From Sweltsa coloradensis (Eukaryota; Arthropoda; Insecta; Plecoptera; Chloroperlidae): 64,000 nucleotides of DNA. Shown one piece after another: positions 1 through 10,168 of this stretch (its first letter is position 1; the number at the start of each line of letters is the position of its first letter). Made by a program: the position numbers and the translations under genes. Where the stretch lies: positions 186,001 to 250,000 of the forward strand of contig JAMZAV010001289.1 of NCBI GenBank assembly GCA_024449915.1, given 5' to 3'. The notes beneath the pieces were generated by a model. It was not told where the DNA came from. It worked only from the letters and a program-made list of their open reading frames with translations, and searched no databases.

Positions 1-540
1 GAGTTCTGAGCTTGACTAATTATTAATTTATAATATTTTAATATTATGTAGGTTTAGCCTAAGTATTGATTAAATGAGTAGGTCTATCAATTGTCTTATG
101 TTGAAGTAAAGTAGGTCTTTGCCACAAAGCCATGCACTAATAGGGCCCGCGGGAAAAACACAGTCTTGTAAGCCAATCAATTAGGTAGGGCCTAGGTACC
201 TAAACAGTAAATACGTACAAGACAACGGTTTTAGACATAAGGCTTTTAGAAGAAAAAAAAATACTTTTAATAGTCCTTTTGGGGGGTAGGGCTATAAATA
301 CTAGGCCTAGGCCAGGCCCTACACTACCTGGGTTGGGCCGATGCTAGGCTACGCGTAGCCCTAGGCTAGGCCTAGTTTCCCCAAATTGAACACATATCAC
401 AAAAATTTCCCTGTTTTATCAATGTAGGACTAGATCTAGTATCCTTGCCCTAGGGTCTAGTTCAATTTTTATGCAAATAGAATTGTGTTGGTTAAAATAA
501 AATAACTATAATATAAGAAAAGAATTTTAATATCCAAAAC
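1..540. other. AT-rich non-coding sequence with TAGGCCTA motifs
   Basis: No supported gene. It is AT-rich with a cluster of TAGGCCTA/CCTAGGC motifs near 300-375. It lies inside or beyond the 3' part of the minus-strand chitinase gene, whose remaining exons must lie to the left of the window. Confidence 0.6.
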
Positions 541-1866
541 AACTCGGTGACAAAACATAACACGCAATGACAGTATACATCCTCTGCGGAGTACCCCAAG
601 GCTCAATTTTGGGTCCACTAGCCTACATCCTCTATGTAAATGACCAATCAGACTCTTTAGATGAAGGTACACTCAGCCAATATGCTGATGACTCAAGCCA
701 CCTATTAACCCTCCCTAAATCTAAACCCATCATCGACCTCCCCCCCCTAATGAACAAGCAAGTTGCCAAAATGTCATCCTACTGCCGTGGTAATCACCTC
801 ACCATATCGCATTCAAAAACTAAGTATTTGTACTTTCACACCCACAACAATACTCCCTCTTTCAGTCCCCTGGTGCGTCTGCAATCTGTTATCATTCCCC
901 GCTCCAGCTCGGTTAAAGTACTAGGCCTAACACTTACAGAAAACCTTGACTGGTTCACCCACTGTGATCTCGTTGCAAACAAAATTCTAACAGGCTGTTA
1001 CTTAATCAGAAAGCTGAAACCAATCGTCCACCCCCATGTACTTTTACTTGTCTATTTCGCACATATCAACTCTCACCTATCATATGGCCTGCTGTTTTGG
1101 GGAGGTTCTCATCATGCCCATAGGATCTTCATTCTCCAAAAGAGAGCCATTAGAATCATAGCCGGTGTCTCAAGACGGCACTCATGTAGGGATCTTTTCA
1201 AAAAGCTTGGAGTTCTTACGCTAGCATGCACCCTCATACAAACAGCTGCTATATTTGTCCGCTCCAATGTAAATCTCTTTCCTCTTAATGAGTCAGTGCA
1301 CTCCCATAATACCAGAGCCGCCCTCCACATCCACCTCCCAGCCCACAATCTGTCTCTCTTTTCACAAGGCCCGGAATACTTAGCCTCCATCCTCTATAAC
1401 AAACTTCCAAACCCCATCAAAACCTGCCCCACACTACATTCCTTTAAACATCACCTTAAATTATTCCTCACTGCCAAAAGTTTTTACTCCATTAGAGAAT
1501 ACCTCAGTGAGTGAATCTCCTTACTTCAACTGGCTTAGGCCTATGCCGTGGCCTAGTATTATTCACCTATTCTCAAATTTATTTGTGTACTGGGTAACTC
1601 TCTGGTATTATATTGTACTCCTATTAATAGGTACTGACAGTCCAAACCAGTGTGCCTGGTATGGCTAAATTAGTATGTATATATTTTGTATATTTGCTTA
1701 GTGCTTAATGCTTAATGTAGCTCTTTTCATTGTATATTACCTAATTGTATAATACCTAATTTAGTCACTAGGCCTATCCTAGTTTTACATAATCTTGACG
1801 ATGCCTATATGTATACATTGTATAGATCAAATGGTAAATAAATACTCTACTCTACTCTACTCTATC
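540..1866 (+). mobile_element. 5'-truncated LINE (non-LTR retrotransposon), 3' end
   Basis: The element contains the last part of a reverse transcriptase, a 3' UTR with AATAAA near 1838, and a short (ACTCT)n tail at about 1843-1864. The reading frame is closed by a stop just before 567, so the copy starts mid-protein; 5' truncation is usual for LINE copies. The tandem short-repeat tail instead of poly(A) fits CR1/Jockey-like groups, but the clade is an inference. Confidence 0.8.
567..1514 (+). CDS. reverse transcriptase fragment of a CR1/Jockey-like LINE
   Basis: The 315-residue frame begins inside the RT palm with GVPQGSILGP (residues about 8-17), followed by the catalytic YADD box near residue 39. 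The thumb and C-terminal motifs follow: KVLGLTL, the NSHLSYGLLFWG block, the LQKRAIRII block, and a final stop at 1514. These are the usual landmarks of CR1/L2/Jockey-type polymerases, which copy element RNA at the target site. The fingers domain and the upstream endonuclease are missing, so this is a dead-on-arrival copy. The first ATG is not a genuine start. The frame after the truncation point is intact, which suggests a fairly young insertion. Confidence 0.85.
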   Translation: MTVYILCGVPQGSILGPLAYILYVNDQSDSLDEGTLSQYADDSSHLLTLPKSKPIIDLPPLMNKQVAKMSSYCRGNHLTISHSKTKYLYFHTHNNTPSFSPLVRLQSVIIPRSSSVKVLGLTLTENLDWFTHCDLVANKILTGCYLIRKLKPIVHPHVLLLVYFAHINSHLSYGLLFWGGSHHAHRIFILQKRAIRIIAGVSRRHSCRDLFKKLGVLTLACTLIQTAAIFVRSNVNLFPLNESVHSHNTRAALHIHLPAHNLSLFSQGPEYLASILYNKLPNPIKTCPTLHSFKHHLKLFLTAKSFYSIREYLSE

Positions 1867-2212
1867 CTAATGAAACATAACCTCCAACGTTTGGAATGGT
1901 CTGTTGACATTTACCTAGTTCGTCACCTCGCCACACACACGCAGCGCACGGAGTAGAAAAATGATGCTAGCAATTTTATTTTTCTTGTGTTGGTAATGCC
2001 GATTTAAACAAATGCAACTTTGAAGGTCGTTCAATCTAGGCTGAATCCTACTCTAAGCGAGCACGTGCTATAGCAAGACCCACATTGCACATTTTTTTAA
2101 ATTTTAAAATTTACGACGTTCGCTGTCCACAGAGCCATGTTTCCAATATTATTTATTATTGACAAGGTATTTGGGTAAACCCGTGTGTAAGTAAACCTTG
2201 ACTTTGTGGATA
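1867..2212. other. intergenic or intronic sequence, nothing recognised
   Basis: AT-rich sequence between the LINE tail and the dispersed repeat at 2213. I see no frame, RNA gene or repeat boundary in it. Confidence 0.5.
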
Positions 2213-2745
2213 AAATCCACCACCATCTAGAGGACCTTGACTCCTTGGGAAAACTATTTAAACTCTTTGTTGACAAATAATAGACTGCTTCCTCAAAAGT
2301 ATTTTGATAACTTCTAGGTGGCAGTGCATTAGAAACTTTGTGCGTCTTTTCGTTGCCATGGCAACGTTACTTTTGTTATTGTGTAATTTCCATCTACACT
2401 ACTTATCGGATCAAAATTAAATTAACATATTCGTGACCGGACGGACATTCTAAATGATTTGGCTATCTCAGATTTTGTCACCGTTTAGTTTGAAATAAAA
2501 AATTTCGATTAACTTTAATGTAACTTTTTAACTTTTTGAACGATTTTGCCACAAAACTAATGGCATTCAATCGAGAACGAAGCTTGCGGATGGTCAAAAT
2601 TTCAACTCGATCCGAGCCTCCGTTCGAACGTTATGGCGAGACATACAAAAAAACAAAAAAAAAACAAAAAAAACAAAACAAAAACAAAACCAGTGACTAA
2701 TTTTTCCGGCAGTGTCAAATGGAAACGCTCGCTTCGCTCGCTTAA
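2213..2745 (-). repeat. dispersed repeat copy, inverted relative to 55541-56345
   Basis: Long stretches are the reverse complement of 55541-56345. They include the segments around CCATGGCAACG, CCGGACGGACATTCTAAATG and TTTTGCCACAAAACTAATGG, and the GCGAGCGAAGCGAGCG end. One end of the shared region is the small palindrome TGGATAAAATCCA. No terminal inverted repeat or coding region is visible, so the class is undetermined. The GCGAGCGAAGCG end resembles that of the Helitron-like family in this window. Confidence 0.75.
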
Positions 2746-2861
2746 TTAACTGACGTAAGTTTAAAAATTTCTTGTTGATGTCAAATTTCAATAGTGCTCT
2801 AGTGTTCAATCATATTCATAAAAATATATAATCTCCCTTGACAAACCAACATAAGGCTTAC

Positions 2862-2997
2862 CCAGATCAATGACCACCTTGCTGGGAGAGACAGCTGAAG
2901 ACAGCAGTAAGCCGTGAGGCTTGAAGGCCACACTTAGCTCACGGACTAGCGCAGCGAAACCTTCCTTGTCAGACTCTGGTCCCTTGTTGCAGTCCAC
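2862..2997 (-). CDS. chitinase exon 14: GH18 domain c, VDCNKGPESDK to VVIDLG
   Basis: The exon encodes 45 codons plus one base, from VDCNKGPESDK through the LLLSSAVSPSK strand to VVIDLG. The acceptor is CCTAG before GTGGAC and the donor is G|GTAAGC. It aligns with the end of exon 4 plus exon 5 of the preceding GH18 domain (VDCKKGPESDKQ and LLLSAAVSPSKVVVDAG). The exon ends at the same point and phase as exon 5, but starts 12 codons earlier, so the intron position differs between the two domains. The next exon, expected to begin YDVP-like, lies beyond the window edge. Confidence 0.9.
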
Positions 2998-4060
2998 CTA
3001 GGCACAGGGCATACATTACACTTGGAGCTTGTTCCAATTACAAACTTGATACGATACGCCTATTACGTTGACATACTAGGTCTATTTATATCAGCAGGCA
3101 TTTCTACTTTCTAAAGAGGGCACTGTGAGGGCTCTGGGCACATGGCCATCTCGCTTGGCAAGAAAATACAATAAAATAAATAGATAAATAATAGTCTATA
3201 GTTGTAAGGCTTTGCTTCCGACCATTCCAGCCAATGAGAGCTCATGTTGTGCATAAGTTTTCTAAATCAAATCCAAATCTTTTTAGTTGAAATGAGAGTA
3301 TTGTGGTTATAAAAACCTGCACACTTATAGGCCTATCTTGATTGTTAGGTTTTAAAATGTTGTGAGTATCAGTAATACTACTATTTCAATAGTAAAAACA
3401 TAATTGGATGACAGAACTTTACAAAGAATAACTTAGATCAGATAGAACTGCAGAGAATATTTTATACATTACTGGTACCTTACTTTACTAAGCATGTGCG
3501 CTAAGATTGTCATTTTTGCTTTTGTGTTGATGGTTGTTGTGCTTGGTTTTGAATGTGTGTAGAGCCCATCAGAATGAACTAATGCAAAACACAATTCATT
3601 CCCATTTTGCTGTTATTTAGTGAGTTTTGCAAAAGCTTCAAAGCTTTTAGGGGTAATTAAATGTTAATAACAAGTAATTTAATGTTTAACAGTAAGTGTC
3701 AATAGCTCTCAAAACGTTTGAAAGATTTTCTTGAAGTACCGGTATATATTTAACTGTTAAAGAAAATATTTCCTCTTGTTTATACATATATCAGTTATGT
3801 AAGTGTATATCATACAAAAATATAATGTAATTGAATATTTTCCAATGCATGAGTTAAATCCTTAAAACCTTATAATTTTACAGTGCAATGTATAAATGTT
3901 GTTAAAATGCTTTAGCAATTAAATAATTTATCTCACCCCTTAAAGCCATTTCAAATGTATGAAAGTAAGTTGATGTAATTCATCGAAGTGGCGGGCCGTG
4001 TTTAAAGTACCGGTCGGTAGGGTGTGGAAAGGCTGGAAGCTGGAAAAGTGAAAAACTCAC
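2998..4060. other. intron 13, nothing further recognised
   Basis: AT-rich intron between exons 13 and 14 of the chitinase gene. No frame, structured RNA or clear transposon end was found. Confidence 0.6.
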
Positions 4061-4272
4061 CTGCCAGCACTTGGGGTACTCCCAGTCTAGGTCGAGGCCA
4101 TCGAAGTTGTAATCCTTGATGAACTCGATGACGTGTTTGATGAAGCGAGCGCGCGCCCCTGGGTCGTTGGCAAGGCGACTGTACTTGTCCCCCAGCGAGT
4201 CGTTCCATCCTCCAATAGCGAGCACCACCTTCAGCCCCTTCTTCTTGAAGTCCGTCACCTTCTGGTAGAACT
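4061..4272 (-). CDS. chitinase exon 13: GH18 domain c with catalytic DGLDLDWE motif
   Basis: The exon encodes two bases plus 70 codons, FYQKVTDFKK to KCWQ. It carries conserved GH18 block II (KVVLAIGGWNDS, about residues 14-25) and the active-site block DGLDLDWEYP (about residues 57-66), whose final Glu is the general acid of family 18. Acceptor GGCACAG and donor CAG|GTGAGT are canonical. It is highly similar to exon 4 of the preceding domain, so this domain should be catalytically competent if the rest is intact. The upstream partner exon (20855-20733) is broken. Confidence 0.93.
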
Positions 4273-4516
4273 CTGTGCCAAACAACAGTTGGGGTTAATA
4301 CCGCCGCCACAACAGAGCAAAGTCTGTTTGGTTTAACGTGACCCACCAAGATACGGACGTGTTAAGTGGCTTTTTGTGGTTACTTCACACAAGAAGTAAC
4401 TTTACTGATGATGACAATATGCATGCAGAGTTTACTTCTTGCGTGGCCCGACCACAGGTTTGGTTATGTGTTGTGAGTTTTGTTTGTATGTAGTTAACTG
4501 ATTTTTAGTGGCCACC

Positions 4517-4558
4517 ATCCGCCTGATGAGTCCCAGAAGGACGAAACGCGTTGTGGAT
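4517..4558 (+). ncRNA. hammerhead ribozyme motif (type I, short stem III)
   Basis: The core elements are in order. CTGATGA (4523-4529) is followed by stem II GTCC/GGAC around loop CAGAA (4530-4542), then GAAA (4543-4546). Stem I is formed by ATCCGC (4517-4522) with GTGGAT (4553-4558), including one G-T wobble. Stem III is the self-complementary ACGCGT (4546-4551) and the expected cleavage nucleotide is T4552. Minimal stem III hammerheads of this kind are known from Penelope-like retroelements and retrozymes and can act as dimers. Here the motif is on the strand opposite to the nearby Penelope-like coding frame. Confidence 0.88.
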
Positions 4559-4881
4559 TAAGTTAACAAATAACTTTAAATTAGCTGCAGTTGTCATCAG
4601 CAGGTGAAAAGTTTTGTTGCCCCCAGGCCTTCAGGCTGGGCTTTATGTTCTCTATGCTTTCCCAACTTGTCAACCCTTCTCCAATCTAAACTAAACTAGC
4701 CAGTTGGCCTTTTCCAAACTAATTGTAACATTTAAGACAATCAGTGTGGTGTGATGAAAGGAATGCCAAAAGGCTGGATCATGTGAGAAACATGTAGAGA
4801 TAGGATAGGAGACCAACAGCTTACCTGAAGTGGAGTAGGCGCGCCGTAATAGAAGACATAAACACAAATAAACAAATAACA

Positions 4882-4927
4882 CTACATTTCAAACGTTTCG
4901 GTCTACGTGACCTTCTTCAGTGAGTAG
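4882..4927 (-). ncRNA. hammerhead-like motif in the 3' region of the Penelope-like element
   Basis: On the minus strand, CTGAAGA (4920-4914) fits the CUGANGA core because position 7 is variable. One extra A precedes stem II GGTC/GACC (4912-4900), then GAAA follows. Self-complementary ACGT could make a minimal stem III. Stem I can form between CTACTCA (4927-4921) and TGA/GTAG with a three-base bulge (4891-4882). It sits about 45 bases downstream of the stop codon of the RT/GIY-YIG frame on the same strand. The extra A makes activity uncertain. Confidence 0.6.
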
Positions 4928-4971
4928 AGAAGAGTTACTGAGGTGAAAAACTAAAGCTAGGTAGCTGTTGG

Positions 4972-6243
4972 CTAGGGTGGGGGTGGGGTGAAGTGAAAGA
5001 TGAGTGGGGGGTGTGGAATGGGTGACAGGGAGGGGTAGAGAGGAGGAGAGGGAGGACTACCTAAGGCCAGTTCCCATCTTCTCAGTTCTCCATCGTGTAC
5101 AGTGGGAGGGAGTGACCTGATGACACAAACTGTGAAACAAGTCACGAAGGGAAGGCCATGCCCATTGGCATGCAATGCCACAGGTTTCTCGAGGTTCTCC
5201 TCTCTTACATCCTGTCTGTGCCCATTCATTCGGGTTCGGAGAGTATTAGTGGTAAGTCCAACATACTCGGCGGGACATCGGGTGCATCGAAGTTGGTAGA
5301 CAATGTTGCTAGTGCCACAGTTGTTGTTGTTGCGTATGTCATAGGTCTTATTAGTGAGGTGTGCAGAGAAGGTCTTGACTGGTTCATGCATGGGGCATGT
5401 CTTGTATCTGGGTCTGTGGCAAGGGGAGGAACCGTGCATGACCGCTTCTCCTTGTTGGACCTTCTGTGGATCTCTCCTCACTAATAAGTCACCAAGGTTG
5501 GGGGGACGCTTAAATGCCACCCTAGGGATATTCTGGCTGAGATCTTGAGTCATGGGTGACGCAGCCAGGATGTGACTCCCCCCTTGAAGGATGGCATTGA
5601 AACGTTGGACACCAGGGTGCCACCTGGTGACTAGCGGGACGATGTCGGTCTTGGTGTTAGGTTGGGTGGGTGGTGGTGTGACGGTGTGCTGTCTGGTCAG
5701 TCGTTGATGGACCTGTTCCTCCGAATAACCTCTGTTAACGAAAGCACGGAGTATCTTCTGGAGGTAGCACTCCAGATCCTGTTCTGTGGAACAAATTCTG
5801 CGACCGCGGGCAGCCAGCGAGGAGGGTAGGGAACGTTTCGTGTGGGCAGGGTGGCAGCTTTCTCTGTGTAGGTACAGCTGTTGGTTGGTAGGTTTGAGAT
5901 GAACCCCTGTCCTGATGATCCCATTCTCCAAGTGGATGTCGATGTCTAGAAAGTTGACTTTCTGCCCAGAAGAGTCCCACGTGAATTTAACCGGATAATT
6001 GCTGTTCAGGGTCTGGAGCGCCACCTTCAGCGTGTCTTCTCCATGGGGCCAGATGAAGAATATGTCATCAATAAAGCGGAGATAGCACAGTGGTTTGAGA
6101 GGTTGGCTTGCCCAAAAGTTTTCTTCGAGTCGACCCATGAATAGGTTGGCATACGATGAGGCCATCCTGGTACCCATCGCAGTGCCCTTGACCTGGATGT
6201 ATTGGCGGTCAAGGAATCTAAAGTTATTCATGGTGAGAACCAT
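4972..6243 (-). CDS. Penelope-like reverse transcriptase with C-terminal GIY-YIG endonuclease (N-terminally truncated)
   Basis: The 423-residue frame starts within the RT domain. It shows the KGTAMGTRMASSYANLFMG block (residues about 19-37) and the YLRFIDDIFFIW catalytic block with its Asp pair near residues 58-59. HLKPTNQQLYLH follows, and then the C-terminal GIY-YIG module (IVYQLRCTRCPAEYVGLTTN, Arg-containing helix RTRMNGHR). That arrangement is diagnostic of Penelope-like elements, which encode a telomerase-related RT and a single-strand-nicking GIY-YIG nuclease. The reading frame extends further upstream without a Met (EYYLDKRPPGTK before residue 1), so 6243 is not a real start. The proline-rich tail after ELALG is probably read-through into non-coding DNA. 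Confidence 0.9.
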   Translation of the reverse strand: MVLTMNNFRFLDRQYIQVKGTAMGTRMASSYANLFMGRLEENFWASQPLKPLCYLRFIDDIFFIWPHGEDTLKVALQTLNSNYPVKFTWDSSGQKVNFLDIDIHLENGIIRTGVHLKPTNQQLYLHRESCHPAHTKRSLPSSLAARGRRICSTEQDLECYLQKILRAFVNRGYSEEQVHQRLTRQHTVTPPPTQPNTKTDIVPLVTRWHPGVQRFNAILQGGSHILAASPMTQDLSQNIPRVAFKRPPNLGDLLVRRDPQKVQQGEAVMHGSSPCHRPRYKTCPMHEPVKTFSAHLTNKTYDIRNNNNCGTSNIVYQLRCTRCPAEYVGLTTNTLRTRMNGHRQDVREENLEKPVALHANGHGLPFVTCFTVCVIRSLPPTVHDGELRRWELALGSPPSPPLYPSLSPIPHPPLIFHFTPPPP

Positions 6244-6330
6244 TTGGGCAAGGGAAACTAAGAAACGGGTGTTGGGTTTGGTCCCTGGTGGTCGTTTGTC
6301 TAGATAGTACTCTAGGGCTATATGTTGTTG

Positions 6331-7840
6331 TTGTTGTTTTTATTTGTATATGTTAACCAGTAGGGCCTATAAAACTTCCTGTCTAAAACGATCCCATCCA
6401 ATACGTTTTCCCCGCCTATTAAGTACAAAAATTGATTTAAAAGTGTACTTCCTAAACTTGAGATACATTTTCTTCCATCCGCGCTCTTGCTGTGGATACG
6501 CTTTTACCAGCCGCGCTCGCGCGTTTGTATCAGCCTTACGTCCGTCCGCCCGCCTACGAGGGCGAGTAAGAGAACAATATCATGCGCGAACAGGGTGCGC
6601 GTTCGATCCAAATCAGCTGACCGGCCAGTAGCCTACATGATTGTAGGATAAAAATTTGCGAAGTATACTACGTATAATGTTTCAACAGATTAGGCTACAA
6701 AATCTGGAATCACGACGCATGGGACTTATTACTGGACAAGTGGACTTATCTTTTTTCCGAGGCTTATCTTGCGATGAGAGCTATGCGCAAGCAATAATGA
6801 GAGATTTTCCATGTGGGGAAAAAATTTACTTGCCCGACCACTTTTTTTACATGCCCCGGGCATCTCGGGCATGGTATATTCTTTAGCCCTGAATTAACGC
6901 ACGCAAATTACACGAATTTGGTAGCTGTTCTACATCTACTTTCTACAATTAAGCTTCAACCACTCACAACCGTCTGTGATTCATCCTTGTTTACGTAGGA
7001 AAAAATCTTGCTGCCATTCATAGCATTTTAGGGCAAAAAAAAATGGTCTAGCTGCCTGCCAATTCTATTTGATTTCTAATTGACCGCGATGGACGAAGTT
7101 GACGAAACTGCTTCTTTTAATGCTCATGTTGGCCTATATTGTAGTGATTTGTAATTATTTTGGGCCTAGGGCCTAGGTCTAGGGTAGGTTAAACCACATG
7201 ACTAATCTTTGGTTAAACTATGAGTCTCTTACCACGCAATGTCCAGATCCGCAATGCCCTGAAAAACATTTTCTTTTTTCATTGCGTCCTTGTAGCAGGA
7301 CCTTCCCTTATTGTATAAAAACACTCGTTGGTTTGCACTAGCGTAATTAAAAGACCGTCATCCATAATTTAACGATAATATGTAGGCCTAGGTCCTACAA
7401 AAAATACAAACGCTGATACGAAAGCAAACTAGGATATGTCAAGCAGATGAAGTTATTAAAATTAAAAAATTGTTACTTTTGTCAAGCGGTGGAAAAATAT
7501 TTAGTGCAGTGGAAGCTATAAATTTAATCTGCGCAAGCGTCAAATTTATCAAATTAACAGAAAGTTGAAATCGAGTGAACTTTTTCAAGCATTGCGTGGC
7601 GTTGCGTACCAAGCGCTGCGTACCGCGTACCAAGCGTTAATTCAATGTAGACGGCTCAATAAGAATTGCACACTCGCAGCAACGGCAATGCAATGGGCTC
7701 TAAGTGGATGTAAACGCGTCTTAAAGTCAGTGTTGTTTTTGTGTATTGACGTGTTTAATTGAGAGTAGGCCTGTAACGTTACAGCCCTACCCCTTGTATT
7801 TTTATATTTTTGCTGCGTATAAATCTGTCTATGTATTTCA
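6331..7840. other. intronic sequence with weak similarity to the pogo-like element
   Basis: No gene is supported. Around 6685-6780 (TTTCAACAGATTAGGCTAC, AATCACGACGCAT, GGCTTATCTTGCGATGAG) it resembles the interior of the pogo-like element at 29770-30724, suggesting an old diverged relative. The rest is unassigned. Confidence 0.4.
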
Positions 7841-7841
7841 T

Positions 7842-8131
7842 ATTACTTATCCGAGTTGGATGAGACCGGGGGCACCTCGGATTTGCGAAAAACTCGGATG
7901 GCGCGGATCAATTGTTTATTTGCTCTCGTAGCATAGCCTGATGTGGTAAAATGATATATGACACATGTAATGGATAAAGGAACATAAAATACACACGATA
8001 CACTTCATACAGGGTATACTAAATGATTTAATAGCTTGTAATTCAAGCTCACGAACACACGTACACAATTAGGCCTACATGTCGTAATAAAAACGTATGT
8101 CTAGGCCTAGGCCTAGGCCTAAACTCGACGC
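7842..8131 (-). mobile_element. pogo-like non-autonomous element, first half (interrupted)
   Basis: This segment is the reverse complement of the right part of the intact copy at 29770-30724, from CTTATCCGAGTTGGATGAG to AAACTCGACGC. The outermost bases of the terminal repeat are degraded here. The element continues at 17167 after the inserted LTR retrotransposon. Confidence 0.85.
8128..8131. other. target-site duplication ACGC (left)
   Basis: ACGC directly precedes the left LTR and is repeated directly after the right LTR (17167-17170). The uninterrupted pogo-like copy has a single ACGC (as GCGT at 30426-30429). Confidence 0.9.
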
Positions 8132-10157
8132 TGAAACGTAACAGACGTAAAGACTAAAAAGCCCCCACGTTTGCCCCCACTGAAACGAAATGCCCCACGT
8201 TCTAAGCTACCGGAAGGAAAGGTCCTAAGTACAGGCTCTACTGATACCCGACTGTAACCCTAACCCTCGCAACTTCACTCGATTAGTGATTTATGTACCT
8301 ATAGTTCGGAACAGACCGTACCTGTATCCTAACCTTCGAAGTATCGATCGGATTATTGATAATTATGCAAGCATAGACCCTCTCGGGGTTAGGCCTATGT
8401 TGCTCCACGGCTACGGCTATGCAAATTAACTAAGATAAGCACTCCTAAACTAACTCAGGGGGAGGCCCTCTCATACGTCGGAAAACCCAAAATAAATACA
8501 GTAGCCTAGCAAAACATGGTAGACATAAGTGGTGATGACAGTGAACCGGTGACCTGTTGAGCACGATTCCCCGTTTAGGAATGTACCCAACCTTACCCAG
8601 TGCGCTAGTGGTGAGCCTCGCCGCTGGAGTCTCGCGTCCTCGGAACAGCTGGGTGGTCCACACGTTCTTAAAGTTACCACTATGACTAAACAAAAAGCTT
8701 ATGCGTCAGCAATATGTGACGAGCTGAAGGCCGTGCATTAATTGAAATGTTGAGGTTGTGAAATGACTTGGGATTGAAGGTCGTTAGCATGCCCCTAATG
8801 AATTGAAAGTGATTAATTCGGATATCAAAAGGTTGTTTTAATGATTCTAAGTTATGCAAACAAATGAATGAAAAGATGCAATTAGTGTGAAAGCTTGGAT
8901 CCAAAGCAAAGATTTGAATATTAAATTACCGTGAACATTACATAAATTGATACAATAAGTCTTACTCTAAATCAACCAAAGTTAGTAGTCAACGTTATCT
9001 TGAGTTACGATACTGTAGTGAAGTGGGGTGGGACGTAGCCCTCTACTTGGCACGTTCGATGGTGGTTTATGCGCGCTGTAGGCGCCTCGGACCCTCAGGG
9101 AATTCCGCAGTGGCGGATTGACCTGCTTCCCATCTTGGCGTCCTGGGTGGACCTCGAAGTGTAAATGTAGAAATGTACTTACTCAGTATGTAGACAGGGT
9201 AGGCAAGATATATTCACGTTGAAATTGTTACTAATTAAATGATGATTTGGTTGATTAGATGCCTAGCCACGACTGGACCACGTGGTGTACAAATTATAGT
9301 TCGCCGTGTAAAATGCCCTCAACTCAGGGATATTCATTTAGTTGCATAAAGATTGCCACTCCCGGACTAATGAAAACTGTGAACTTTTAAATAGAATGTC
9401 CATTGTCTAGCTGGTGTCGTCGACTGCCGGTGGCGTCGGTCGTATGATAGCTACCACATACTGGTGGGCGGCTTAAAACACTCCCGATTTACCGAAATGG
9501 TGTTAAATGTGTGAAACTAAATCAAAACGCAAAACTAGCACTTGAAACCGCTCTCTTATACGTGGAGAGGCGTGTGGTTCCATTGCCCTAAAATGCCTGC
9601 TTCGCCTGCTTGATAGGCCGCACTCGGAAGATTCTTTGGAAACGACTTGCTCGTCTGAAGGCTTGAATCTCAGTGGACGATGCACTCCGTGCTCTTCGTC
9701 TCAAAAACGCCCTGCTCTGCTGGCCTAGGTGATGACGTAGACCATTGTCACTGGCCACATCCACCCCGTTCCGCTCGCTGATTGGTCGACTACTGGTGAA
9801 ACCAACTATTTCACTCGGCCGATCCAGGCTGCTAGCCCGCATACCGATTGAAGCCTACCTCGTTTTGCACAGATTTAGACGCACAAAATTCACCCCGTTG
9901 GTACAGCAAATAACATTGCTGACCATTAGCCACTTTTAGACTTATCGCACAAGCCTAGGCTATTCCCATATGACCTTAGCCATAACCACTAGCTTTCCTA
10001 TTAGGACAAGCTTAATTTACATAGACATGTAAATTATGCAAAAATTATGTAGAACTTGAAAATTATTGATTATGTAAATTTGAAAAATATGTAACTTTTA
10101 GGTTTCAAAAATTGAAAAATAGGGACCAACATGGCCGTCCAGGGCTGTACAGTTACA
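8132..10157 (-). repeat. 3' LTR (left copy) of the LTR retrotransposon
   Basis: It starts TGAAACGTAAC and ends CAGTTACA, and aligns along its whole length with 15139-17166 with only scattered substitutions and one- or two-base indels. Short identical frames occurring in both LTRs are chance readings, not genes. Confidence 0.93.
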
Positions 10158-10168
10158 GTGCCCCCTTA
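10158..10168 (-). other. polypurine tract
   Basis: On the element's strand, AAGGGGGCAC abuts the 3' LTR, the expected place for the plus-strand priming site. Confidence 0.7.

Larger units (their letters stand above)
4882..6325 (-). mobile_element. Penelope-like retroelement, 5'-truncated
   Basis: A minus-strand RT plus GIY-YIG nuclease frame is followed by a hammerhead-like motif. Penelope-like elements are known to carry this RT/endonuclease pair and hammerhead motifs in their terminal repeats. The coding frame remains open upstream of the first ATG (6243) to about 6325, ending at a (TGT)n simple repeat at about 6329-6341, so the N-terminal half of the protein is missing. Confidence 0.85.

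Noticed and set aside
1112..1390. Minus-strand 92-codon frame
   Set aside because: Antisense shadow of the LINE reverse transcriptase frame.
8255..8275. Telomere-like CCCTAACCCT
   Set aside because: A single short match within the LTR, repeated only because the LTR is duplicated.
9588..9842. 84-codon minus-strand frame, identical at 16597-16851
   Set aside because: It lies wholly inside both LTR copies; the identity is LTR identity, not gene conservation.
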